Position numbers and translations under genes: made by a program
Part shown: positions 13,501-24,492 of the stretch, piece by piece
Position numbering within the stretch: the stretch's first letter is position 1
Layout: each line of letters begins with the position of its first letter
Notes under the pieces: model-generated
Databases searched by the model: none
What the model was told of the DNA's origin: nothing
What the model saw: the letters and a program-made list of their open reading frames with translations, nothing else
Source: Mansonella perstans
Taxonomy: Eukaryota > Nematoda > Chromadorea > Rhabditida > Onchocercidae
DNA length: 64,000 nt
Assembly: GCA_037074765.1 (NCBI GenBank)
Contig: JBAMDO010000030.1
Span: 433,423-497,422, forward strand
Direction of reading: 5' to 3'

Positions 13501-14907
13501 CACTCAATATAATTGTAGTTTCTCGAACAAACAACAAAATTATTTAGTTTGTTTTTATTACATAAATTATTCAGTTATTTCCATTACATACCTTTATTAA
13601 GAAAGAATTTTCGTCCAGATTATTCTCAATGCAATTTTGTTTCAAAATTTTGAAAGCCTGCAACAGCAAATGCAATAAGGATTTTCTCACTAATATGGAA
13701 GCAATAAATTTTTCATTGAAAAAAGCAATAATCGAAAAAGATGGACTGAACTGAAGATTCAAAAATTATGGATCTAACTTTAGACGAACTTCTTTTCAAA
13801 GTTAAAAAACAAACTGCTTTAAATTCAAATGATACAAAACAGAATACTGGCTCCTTCTCCGATTTTTGCATTGTTTTTTGAAGCAATGTGAAGATAATGA
13901 ACAAGCACTACTGATCAAAAACAAAGCACTGCTATTTGCTATGTATTCAATTAAACAAATTTTTAAAAACACATGATAAAGATGGTTACCTCATCGCTTT
14001 CAGGATAATCCGTAAAAATAACCAATTTGGCTCCACATTTCGCTGCAACTAATCCTGGTATTCCTGTACAACCAGCGCCCAATTCAAGAACTATACATCC
14101 TTCGAACAGATAATGGTGTGCAGCGATATAATCACCTGCATTATTGAGTTTATACTGTATACAGACTGCATTTGATTATGATTACATCTCTTGAAAGTAA
14201 GTTTAATAAACTAAATGGAGCATTCTAAAATCTTGATTACAAATTGTACAATGACAATTCCAAGGAAAAAACTTGGGAAATGCTTGTTCCCAGAGGAATC
14301 ACACTGTAGGCGCTTATGCTCAAAGTCCATATAATCATGGATAATAGATGCAAGCCTCTACGCTTTTTCGGTGCCAGTAATAATTGTTAACTAAACCTAT
14401 AAACATTTACTAATTCCAAAACTGTTGGAGACTTATTAATTTCAGGTTAAAGAACGGATCACTGAGAACCAAAGTGTTGAGCTTGAAGGAATTGAAGGAG
14501 AAATTTCTTATGCTCTCCTCAGTTATTCTATTTTGCGCACATTTACAAGTTAAAGATTGAAAGGAATTGCACTGATTGCGTGTAGTGCCTGCAGAAAGTT
14601 GAATGTATAACTACATGGAACCAACATGGTATTTTAGGTTTGTTTGCCAATTTAAGTCAAATTAAATTCCAGCTTCATGCTTCAGATTGAAAAAACAATT
14701 GAATTTCAGGAATAAATTAAAAGCATTGATATCCTCTTCTCCTAGAACTACTTTGCTGGAAAGTTCCGGAAAAATAATACCATATTTTGGAAAGTAAAGA
14801 TCGCGTATAAATATGAAGCGTATATCATAGTCGTAACTACGGTTTGATTTGCACCCATAAAACAAAAATTCACAATTTTCTTTACTCCTCTCGCGGAGCA
14901 AATCCAC
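10536..14907 (-). CDS. METTL23: METTL23-like S-adenosylmethionine-dependent methyltransferase
   Basis: Class I (seven-beta-strand) methyltransferase of the METTL21-23 group, which methylates protein substrates. Minus-strand exons: about 14907-14781, 14135-13990, 13657-13592, 13161-12980, 10650-10536. All phases agree. The first carries the N-terminal beta strands ending DLYFPKYG. The second holds the SAM-binding motif VLELGAGCTGIPGLVAAKCGA and the acidic LVIFTDYP. The fourth holds the post-I motif ILAADVFYD and FAYEER, and the last the family's C-terminal block NWSIEDLLLLNKL. The expected short segment between DLYFPKYG and the SAM domain (about ten residues with a Trp-Pro pair) was not found and may be a micro-exon. 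No ATG precedes the first exon in frame, so the true start lies upstream. The end is uncertain: a donor after 10536 or read-through to a stop at 10383. The intron 12979-10651 is over 2.3 kb. Confidence 0.75.
10938..11103. repeat. tandem duplication of about 80 bp in the large METTL23 intron
   Basis: Two nearly identical copies follow one another; the second starts near 11018. The first carries four extra bases (taat) in the aataattaatt stretch. The near identity points to a recent duplication. Confidence 0.88.
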
Positions 14908-17900
14908 AGCTACACACTATTGTTCGTAATTAAACCGTTTTTTTGACAACGGTTAAACTAATTATTTGTTGTGAGAAAAGGCTGACAATTAATGCAGCAG
15001 CGGAATCCTTATGAGAATAGTAATAATGCAACGATTTTGCTTCGATTTAAAAAAACAGTAGATTTGATCTTTCTATAACTGTAGGTTGTAAATAATCGTC
15101 GAATGCAAAATAACTTGCTTTTAAATGACCTAATAATATGGCTTTAAGTAGGATATTTTGGATTCGAGATCGGACCAAGTCAGACGCGCGTTTTCGACTA
15201 CGTATAGGACGTGAACTATGTTTAAAAGAATAACTTGTATGTGTGCGTGTGTTAGACTTTAGAAAAAACTTTATGAAGATAAATTAGACATCGCATTTAA
15301 TATGGACAGGAATCATTGCCAATTCTTGTATAAATTGAGATCATTGTAGATCTCGCATTAATTCAATTCAGAGAAAGTAATCTGAAGAGGAAGAAATGAA
15401 GTTTTTGTTCGTACGAAGGCAACCTACCCAAAACTTCACTGCTCTGCCATACATGTCGCCAATGTTCTGCCATCTTTCATCAGTAATTCATTATCCTTTC
15501 AACTATAATTGAAGTTATCTCAGTTCATTCGAAAGCGTTCATTGACTTATATTATTAAAATCATATTGGCCAACAATATATCAATCCAAATGATATTTCT
15601 TGAACCATGATGTGATTGAATGTTCATTCAATATTTTCATCTTAAATTCTGAATTATTTACATTCTTTTTCATTTTTCACCCACTTTGATTACTTTGTAA
15701 GAATTCATAAAATCCCTTCTATTCCATATAAATCCCCACATTACCATTCCAAAGATACATATGAATCTTCTAGAATCCTGGCTCCAACACTAACTAGTCC
15801 GTCACAGGAGTTTCTGTAGCATGCAACTACTCGTGAAACTTGTGAAACTTGATGAGTAAATACAAGGTGACCATGAAATCTCACTGCTTCATGCTAACTG
15901 GATAATTAATTTCAGGAAGAAAACAAATGAGACAAGAAGAATGGTATTAGCCGAGAATGATAAATACATTTGCATCAATTGTTGCCATCCGTCATCAAGT
16001 CTTTTCCTGAAATACAGTGACAATGGTATTCGACTCACTCCATGTGTATGCATGTTGCTGTATCATTCGTTTTGATACCAAATTGAACATTGATTAATTA
16101 GTTTTACGTGCTTATAGATAAGTGTATTTTCCATATTTCATACTACGCTGTGTTTACTACCATCTGATTATTTTCAGTCTAACTGCGGCAAACCTGTAGA
16201 CGCGTACATCGAATATGACACCGTCTTGATAATAATCGATCTCATGCTGCAATATATTGAAGCTTATCGACATTTCCTGATGAATACTGACAGTCGGGTA
16301 TCTTTTATATTTCTCAGAATATGGCTTGTGAATGAATGAATTCTGCACTTTTTTATTGATAATCGCTCTGCTAAAATTTATACTTCGTTTACAACTGCGG
16401 CAGCTTTGCTGTATATTGGCGTAAAAGAAGGCTTGTTAGATAAAAGAATGTTTCTTAGCTTCTTAGACAAAAAAAGAAGGCTTCGTAGATCGTTCATAAA
16501 CGTCCAGTCGGTCTGAACGTTACATGCAAAATGTGAGCTTCATCCATTTGCCAAAACATAGTACTCCTTCCAGTGTATTTCAGTGTAAAGAAAGCATTAT
16601 GACATATAAAGAATAAATTGGCTTCTACTTTGTAATTTATGAGCTATTGAAATAATAAAACAACAGACAAAAGAGATGCGTTCCGCACTTCCAACGCATA
16701 ACTTTACTTGCAGAACTGTCACAAATTGTGCATTATTTTTATACTATGCAATGCGTATAGCAAATGGATAAAGCGACGGATAATATCTGGTAACAAGAAT
16801 GCGTATGATTTGGAATGGCAGTTTTACGAATGTTTATTGCAAAGCTTACTAGAAATGGTGTCGTTTATGATTGTGTTGACATCGATGTCGCCTAACATTT
16901 CCAGATTTTCCATCAACAAAACATTGAAGACATTTTGCATTGGATCCTATGGTTTGTTACATACATCGGCTTTCTGTATGGCTAAATGTCGCTCTCACTA
17001 TGAGTAGGTGACATGAGAAGATCTCACTATGAGTAGGTGACATAAGAAGATCTTATTATGAGTAGGGATATGAGATCTCACTATGAGTAGGTGACATGAG
17101 AAGATGTCACATATATGTAGTAATAAGCAGTGCATCGAGCAGTTAGTTATTCCTGTTTAAAGAAATATATGGATATATCGCGGCGAACATATTTATTGTA
17201 TAGAGGCGAGCTTCATTATGAAAGTTCATATTTCATGTGTTTCAGGAAATGTGTTTGCTGTTCTGTCAGTTATATGGCATTTACATTACTTATGGTCGTA
17301 CAGAATGCTTACTGAATTGTTCATATACATATCTCATGTTCAAGCACAACGAGGTATTTAATCACTTTATCATACCTGTGAGTGTTAACTCAGATTTAAT
17401 CCTTGAAAATGTATATTCTCAGTAATTGTTAAATTTAACTCATTTTCAGCGTTATGGAATGTCACTCTGACTAGAAGTATACTTGTTGTTCTGATGGCTG
17501 CTATTATTTCACGTTCTATTGGTCTACTGATGGACCATTCTGTTATATATGAATTAGGTGATTGATAAATAAATTCTCAATATATATTGTTTTACAAATC
17601 CTGAAATAAAGGATGATTGGGGAGAAGTTTTACAACATAAGTATCATCCTTAATTAAATTCCAGACTTGTAAAATAATGCATGTTTTAGAGGAGTACAAT
17701 TGGCAGCAGTAAAATTCTGGCATACAATATCGCAAGTCCTGTGTTAGTTCTGTCCAAGAAGTGACAATTGCTTTCAGTTAACTTACGTTGGACCTAAATT
17801 GGACCTAAACCAACTATTCATGAAATTATCTCAACTGCAAAATACAAAAAGTCATAGGGAAACTTGTTGTATTTTCTCCAAAATGCAATCGAGGATTAGA

Positions 17901-18008
17901 TTGATACCTGTTCCATGTAATGAAGAGATATCTCGAGCCTAAATAGGATCGTTTACAGCAAAAAATTTGTTTAAAACGCCTAGAAAAAAATATATGAAAG
18001 TTACTGAT
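14908..18008. other. gene-poor stretch between METTL23 and the UTP20 piece
   Basis: No exon supported by splice consensus and family resemblance. The most protein-like open frames are at 16157-16348 (-), containing YYQDGVIFDVRVYRF, and 16708-17007 (+), containing NAYDLEWQFYECLL. Neither was recognised and either may be a relic. Confidence 0.45.
16991..17110. repeat. 29-bp tandem repeat
   Basis: About four imperfect copies of a unit built on atgagtaggtgacatgagaa; one copy is shortened. It lies between genes. Confidence 0.85.
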
Positions 18009-18058
18009 GCAAGCAACAAACCAAACGTGTGACACAGGTTCCAACAGAAATATCTGAC

Positions 18059-18526
18059 CTGAAACTTCACGTAATTCACGAATAAGATGCCGCCGTTGCA
18101 ACCAAAAAATCTTGGCTAATGTGAAAGCAATCTCAAGGATTTCTCTGTCCTCGTGTGACCTTTCCAGTATGTTCATTATAGCTTCTATAAATTCCCATAT
18201 ATAACTTCGAAAGTCTTCCCTCATATCTTGCACAAATGCTGTCGTCAATCTGAAATAGCTTTTTAATACAAACTCCGATTTAAAAAAAAGCGGCTGATAG
18301 ACAACCTTTATTGAAAAAAATATGACGTTAATTTCATGGAATTTTTCTAGCAAATTCCGTGAAGGTTTCATAACACATAAAAAAGTGTCAGAGAATATCA
18401 TATCCAACAGTGATACTGCTTCAGTGAACTTACTCTAGCAACGTGCCCAATGAAGTATTCTCTGTGATATTTAAATAACTGTTTGATGAAGAAGCTATGC
18501 ATACGTCGTAATTCACCATTGAGAAA
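18059..18526 (-). pseudogene. UTP20: UTP20 N-terminal fragment (SSU processome protein)
   Basis: UTP20 is a nucleolar HEAT-repeat protein of about 2,700 residues needed for 18S rRNA processing. Two minus-strand exons fit in phase: about 18526-18434, ending NTSLGTLLE, then 18249-18059, starting LTTAFVQDMREDFRSYIWEF and continuing EILEIAFTLAKIFWLQRRHL. This pattern (ARDLREDF..., then LLEWAFTxLAYLFKYLWR in other UTP20s) matches roughly residues 90-170 of the family. An ATG at 18526 could start the piece. Below 18059 the reading becomes unlike UTP20 (a stretch with FKQIFCCKRSYL near 17950), and the 3 kb before the METTL23 gene cannot hold the missing 2,500 residues. I read it as a truncated copy. 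An alternative is a real UTP20 first part whose remainder is misassembled. Confidence 0.55.
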
Positions 18527-18694
18527 AAACCGGTATAATTGTACCACAAAATGTGTGGCGCAAGCCAGATTATATTATACTGTGATTATTTCTATGGGAC
18601 ATGATTGACTGCAAAATGACACTTAATTGTAAATAACTTGCAGCTATATAAAGGCTCTCTAATTCCGCTCAAGTCAATTCTATCACCAATTTCA

Positions 18695-18795
18695 ATAGCA
18701 CTTCTCCTATATCAGTAGCACTTCTACTGTATCAACAGCACTTCTACTGTATCGACAGCACTTCTGCTGTATCAATAGCACTTCTCCTACTGTAT
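18695..18795. repeat. 20-bp tandem repeat
   Basis: About five copies of agcacttctactgtatcaac with single-base variation, in intergenic DNA just upstream of the longer 22-bp array. Confidence 0.88.
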
Positions 18796-19009
18796 TATTC
18801 TGCAACAAGTAGTTCTCCTTTCTGTGTCCTCCTTACGTTCTGTTATTATTCTTGCACGTTTAATTCATCGTTTAATAACCTTTTTCGCATTAACATCATT
18901 TCCATCAATTCTATTTTTCGATTCGTTACATGAATACTTGCATATTTCTCTAATGATTGGTATTAATCTGAACGTCGTTCTGTTGCAGTTAATATCTGGG
19001 CATCAATAC

Positions 19010-19295
19010 ATTTACAACTACCTGTATTCCAATCTACAACTACCTTTATTCCAATCTACAACTACCTTTATTCCAATCTACAACTACCTTTATTCCAATC
19101 TACAATTACCTTTATTCCAATCTACAACTACCTGTATTCCAATCTACAACTACCTGTATTCCAATCTACAGCTACCTGTATTCCAATCTACAACTATCTG
19201 GATTCCAATCTACAATTATCTGGATTCCAATTTACAACTATTTGGATTCCAATCTACAACTACCTGTATTCCACTCTACAACTACCTGCATTCCA
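19010..19295. repeat. 22-bp minisatellite
   Basis: About twelve to thirteen copies of tacaactacctttattccaa plus two bases. The period is not a multiple of three, so all three frames are read in turn and a 161-codon open frame (18824-19309) results. The translated QLPLFQSTTTFIPIYNYLYS pattern is therefore an artefact of the array, not a protein. Confidence 0.9.
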
Positions 19296-21046
19296 AATGC
19301 TACTGGTAACAATCGAGGTCCGTGAGTACTTATTTTCAAAATTTTCTTTTCTATAACTAAAACAATGCCTTTCAGGAAACTCTTTGAACTGTACTTTGAT
19401 TGTGCGTTTATCAGTGAAAACAACAGTTATTCTTATAAAAACTGCAAATGAGATTATTAAATAAACTTGAATCTTATCTCCACAGAGATGATAACAGCGT
19501 CAAAAACTATTTTATTAAAGCTCACTACTTGGTTACTGTATTAAAATGAGTTTCATTTTCCGCTGAAGTAACAGCTGATATTGAAGGATGCCATCGAGCA
19601 ATGTCAACACTCAATTTGTCAATCTGATCCGTAAATGATACATACTGAAAGCTTAATTCATTGACATGTTACATTTCTTTTTCGTTCTACAAAATAGTTA
19701 TATAAAATTTTTTGTCAGTTAGACGTTTTCTTTTACACAATATAGACTGTACTGAATGGTTTTTCATCAGTAATGCTCACTAATCACCGAAATTTTCTAG
19801 GATAAATGCATATTTCCTTACACTATGATTTCTGGATTATGGAACCTCATATTTTTGTAACAGTAATGTCACGTGCTCATGTATAAACGTCACTTACACA
19901 TATATTTCTTAAGACAGTGTGACCTTATGATGGTTTCGTAAGCATTGATTGTAAGTACTTTAGGTCCGCTATCTGAGCAGCTGATACTTTACGCTTCGGT
20001 GATTTAAATTCGTTATATCGCTTGGAAAAATTCGGATTGTTTTTATCCGTACTATTTCAACAATCATTCTGAGCTAGTAAGCTGGCAAGCTGTTTGACAG
20101 CTAGTGACTGTTAAATGTTAAATAGCTAAGTAAAGGGCATTTTAAGCACTGCTCCTCATCTTTTTGTACAAATCAAAAACAGTTCAGATCTAGATTTAAA
20201 CTTCACTCATTGCGTGCCTAAAGAAGTGATCTTAGAGGTACTTACGTTTTTGATAATTTTATACCACATAGAATAGACGGAACAAACGTGGCAGTTAGAA
20301 TGAGTTTGGAATAATTCATCCGCACTGGCAATTTTATTCTTTTCCCAGTGGATTCTCACTCACTGCCTTCTCCACTTAACACGCCCTAATTAAATGCCTT
20401 CTCGATTTAACGTGCCTAATTAAATGAATGAGTGAAGGGCCTTAATTGCAGGAAAAACAGAAAAGTGAAAGTTGTTTAGTTTTTCTAAGATGACTAATCA
20501 GCTCAGTAAGTGCTAAATGATTAGTTTGCTAGCAAATAGAAACATGTTCACTGAAGTGTTTGTATCTCATTGCTTGCGGTGAAAGCTTACTTGTGATGAA
20601 GGATGATGAAGTGATCTTACCTGTATCTCATCCTTATCTTTCTCTCATCTCAAACAGATTGAAGGGATAGATGTGATTTGAACTAATGACAGAGTAGTAA
20701 GAAGGAAGATGAAGTCTACGGAAATAGAATGAAAAGCTTCGTCAGCTGTTAAGTTCCTTAAGATTGAAAAAAAAGCGCGATGCTAAAACTAAAATACGAG
20801 AATACTGCTTCTCCTTCACAGGCAACAACAACGATCTTCATTGCTTGGCTTCTTGAAAAGATCTGTTCATTATCTACAATCCATTTCATTTTACCTTTCT
20901 CTTTCATTAATCTTCATTGCTTGACTTCTTGATCCTGTTGGAAAAGGTCTGTTCATTATCTATAATCCATTTCATTTTACTTACTTCCTCTTCCATTCAC
21001 GACAAAATGAAACAGTACCCGACATTGGTGACAGTGAAATATTTGC
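19296..21046. other. intergenic stretch upstream of the Ig gene
   Basis: No exon seen. Contains an imperfect direct repeat with ttcattgcttg and ctgttcattatctac at about 20837-20970 and duplicated aatgccttctc/aattaaatg motifs near 20380-20430. It must include the promoter region of the downstream Ig gene but no element was recognised. Confidence 0.45.
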
Positions 21047-21064
21047 AGATTGTTCTGCTCCGGA

Positions 21065-23258
21065 ATGGCCCCGCCAGTAATACATGGGGAACCTAAAGTT
21101 GTACAGGACACGAAAACAAACACTGTCAGTTTAGAAGTAGTCGTATCCGGTTGGTACCTGTCATTTGTCTGTTCACTTACTTCGGTAGAGCACCCTACTT
21201 ACTTATTTTGTTTACTCTTTACTCTCTTGTAGGTATTTTACCCGACAAGACAAAATGGTTTTTTGGTGAGAAAGAAATTGAGCCAACGGAAACATATGTT
21301 TTTTCACAACACAATGAAAGTGGCAAGAAAACTTTGTTAAGATGTGAAATTAAGGTTTGCTTTTACGGTTTCACAACATACTGTAACTTTGTTACTGTAT
21401 CGGCTTTTGATGAGCAGCGTTAATCACTGCAGCAATTAGCTGTCCGGCATATCAAATCCGGATCATCGGTTCATCTGGAAATGGGATTGTTTGTTTTTCC
21501 TTCTGTAAAGCATCAACTATTAGCTTTTGCCTATAGGAGAACATTGTTCTAGCCAAAAGGCTGGCTGATTATGACTTCTTCAACTGCAAAATATTATCAT
21601 CAAGGAGTATTGTAATGTTTCAAAATTAATGCAATGCTATGCTTCACTTGTTAGCTTCAGCTTGCATTAATTTTTATAATCAACTGCATACTTTTCAGTG
21701 TTAAGTTACTTATTTGAAATATAGTGTATTGATCAGTTTATTTTTTATCAAGAATTTCGAAAAGGAATTGGCGGGATCATATAAAGTGAAATTCTACAGC
21801 AATGATGGCGAAAATAGTGCTACATTTATTGTGAAATCTGGAAGTAAGTATTGCTTGCTTCATTCGTATCTGCTTATTCCTCAGCTATGCCATTTTTGAT
21901 TTTTAAATGAAAATTTTACAATAAAGTTACAGTGTTTACAAAGTAAAGCTGTTTCTATTTTGTTTGTTAAAAATTGAGTAGATCACTTATTCAATTATCA
22001 AGCTATAGTAAGTATCTTTGGCAGTACATAATAAGTAAATTCATACAATCTATCCTATTAAAACTTCTGAGTTATTGTCACACCAAGTTTTATTAATTTG
22101 CTTATAATTTATTCCATTGATAAGAGCAAATGTAATCTGATAATGTTATCTGCAGTGGTGACGACAAAATGATTAGAATGCACCGTTGACAGGGAGAGAA
22201 ATCAGATTTTACTATACTCCTACTACGCAGTGGGACAATGGTAGATTATTTAAATTTTGAGTATTGTAAGAAACTATTTTCTTTATTTTCAGGTGCACCG
22301 GAATTTCATGACAAGCCCCATATAGTACAGCGTGATGGTGGTAATATTATTGTTATTAAAGTTCGAGCGAAATCACATCTGGAAATGACAGCTGAATGGT
22401 TCAAGGTACTGTTCAAGGTCACGATGAATATGGGATAGAGGGAGAGTTTAAGCTTTCACACTCAGAAAAAACAGTTCTTGAATTAAGCGGTTAAATGGGG
22501 CGGAATATTGCATGCCCAATGACCTTCCTGCTTTCAATGCACCAGTTCGTGTGTGCCTTTTCCTATTGAACTACCAGTGTTTTTTCCATTTCCCAGAAAT
22601 GCACTTCACGAACTCTCTCTCTCTCTCTTCATCCTACCTTCAGTTTATCCTGAAGATGAAATTTTATAGATCTGTAAATAAGTTATTCGTTATAATTATT
22701 CTTTGTATAGATATGAATATAATTTGCTGGTTATATTTTTAGGATGATAAACCATTAAAAGGGACAGATCGAATAAAAATGGTGACGAAAAAAGACGACA
22801 AAGATAAAGATGGCTTTCAATACTTATTGGAAATACATGGGCCAATAAAGGAGGACCAGGCCAAGTGAGCCATTTTCAGGCATTATTTTTGGAGTATCAT
22901 GATGGTTTTTGCAAATTTATTAATTAGTTTACTCACAAGCAAATTAAGCGCTTCCTAATAGAAAGTAGTCGATCAGTCAATAAATTTCAAATAAATAAAT
23001 CTTATTCCATTAATGAATTTTGGTAGATAATAATAATATTCTGAGTAACAGCAATTATTAAAATGAACGAACGGATCAGCGAACATCAAAAAATCAAAAA
23101 AATCGAAAAAAAATTTAAAAAAAATGAATAGCTTGATGTTATTTATTAGACATAAAGGTTAGATAAACAAAAAAGACCAATCGTATTATAGGTATAAGTG
23201 TGTGGTGAAGAACGCTGAAGGTCGAAATGAACAGTCGTTGAATCTATGCTTCGATTGA
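21065..23258 (+). CDS. small intracellular I-set immunoglobulin-domain protein
   Basis: Six exons (21065-21149, 21233-21354, 21753-21843, 22293-22405, 22743-22864, 23192-23258) join to 600 nt, 199 residues. The start ATG lies about 18 bases after a TTTGCAG acceptor, as in SL trans-spliced genes. There is no signal peptide (MAPPVIHGEPKVVQDTKTN). Two I-set folds are visible: domain 1 with KWFFGEKEI and SYKVKFYSNDGE, domain 2 with AEWFKDDKPL and YKCVVKNAEGRNEQ. Domain 1 lacks both disulfide cysteines and domain 2 has only the second, as is usual for intracellular muscle Ig domains of the titin/twitchin/UNC-89 type. I infer a sarcomere-associated small Ig protein, but the exact orthologue is not known to me. 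Acceptor of exon 3 is ATCAAG. Confidence 0.85.
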
Positions 23259-23620
23259 ATGACCTTTTGGCCTTGTTCACCAGCAGCTTACAATTAATAG
23301 GACTCTCTTCTCAAAAAAGAGCCATGTTTGAGAGCATTTCGTTTCTAAGAATTCTATAATCTCTTCGAAATTCATTAGCCGATATTAATTTTTTTAATTA
23401 AGAATCGCACTTTCAGAGATTATATGTCATACTTTCATACCATTATTGTCTGTGCAAGCACTCAAATGCATTTTTTGTGTCATTTGATGATATTGCCTTA
23501 ATTGTCGCAATAAACTTGACAAGATTTTGAACTGATAAACAAACATACGTGTAACATTCCGTTCCTCATCGATGCAATATTGTAAAAAACAACTTGTGCT
23601 AAACTATTTAAAGAGCACTG

Positions 23621-24031
23621 GTGTGTTGGCTACGGTATTGGTGTGTTGGCTACGGCATTGGTGTGTTAGCTACGGCACAGGTGTGTTGGCTACGCCACTG
23701 GTGTGTTAGCTACGGCACAGGTGTGTTGGCTACGGCACTGGTGTGTTGGCTACGGCATTGGTGTGTTAACTACGGCACTGGTGTTTTGGCTACAGCATTG
23801 GTGTGTTAGCTACGGCACAGGTGTGTTGGCTACGGCACTGGTGTGTTGGCTACGGCATTGGTGTGTTAACTACGGCACTGGTGTTTTGGCTACGGCATTG
23901 GTGTGTTAGCTACGGCACAGGTGTGTTGGCTACGGCACTGGTATGTTGGCTACGGCATTGGTGTGTTAACTACGGCACTGGTGTGTTGACTACGGCACTG
24001 GTATGTTGGGTACGGCACTGGTGTGTTAGCC
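23621..24031. repeat. 20-bp minisatellite with 100-bp higher-order unit
   Basis: Twenty copies of gtgtgttggctacggcattg. From about 23701 the variants recur in the same order every five copies, so 100-bp blocks repeat about three times. This produces overlapping open frames shifted by 100 bp that are not genes. The array lies between the Ig gene and XPC. Confidence 0.92.
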
Positions 24032-24492
24032 ATGGCTATAGGTAGGAATGAGCAACCATCATTACCACAAATAGCATCACTATAGCAAACCATTGGTGAG
24101 CACTAGTAGCCCAGCGACCTGAATAGACACAAATTCAGGAATATCACTCATTTCTACCTTCATTTCCTCACATAACTCGTGTGGACATTCATGAATGAAC
24201 TCCTTCCGTCTCATACCTACAAACATCTCTCCTATCATCTAAAATGCCAGCTGACATTCTGTTCGAAATTTAATAGATGGTAGCACAGAATTGTTCGTCC
24301 CGTTCGGTCCTCGAATGTGTCATTTTTCCTTTGGTATGTGCCCTCAGGGTACTTCAGTGTAATATTTATTAATTAGTGGTGGTACTCTCTAAAGCATTCT
24401 ATTTGCCTTTCCGAGAAGCAAAGTAAAATAAAAAGAAAATGAATGAAACAAAAATATATAAAATGAACCATTTGTGCTGCTATTATTGCAGG
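24032..24492. other. XPC upstream region
   Basis: No exon seen. It ends in a consensus acceptor (ctattattgcag) placed one base before the proposed XPC start codon, which fits SL trans-splicing or a 5' UTR intron. Confidence 0.5.

Noticed and set aside
18824..19309. A 161-codon open frame with repeated QLPLFQSTTT-like peptides
   Set aside because: Generated by a 22-bp tandem array read through successive frames.
23621..24045. Three overlapping open frames with repeated Cys-Trp-Leu pattern
   Set aside because: They are the same 20-bp minisatellite read at 100-bp shifts; no start or splice context.
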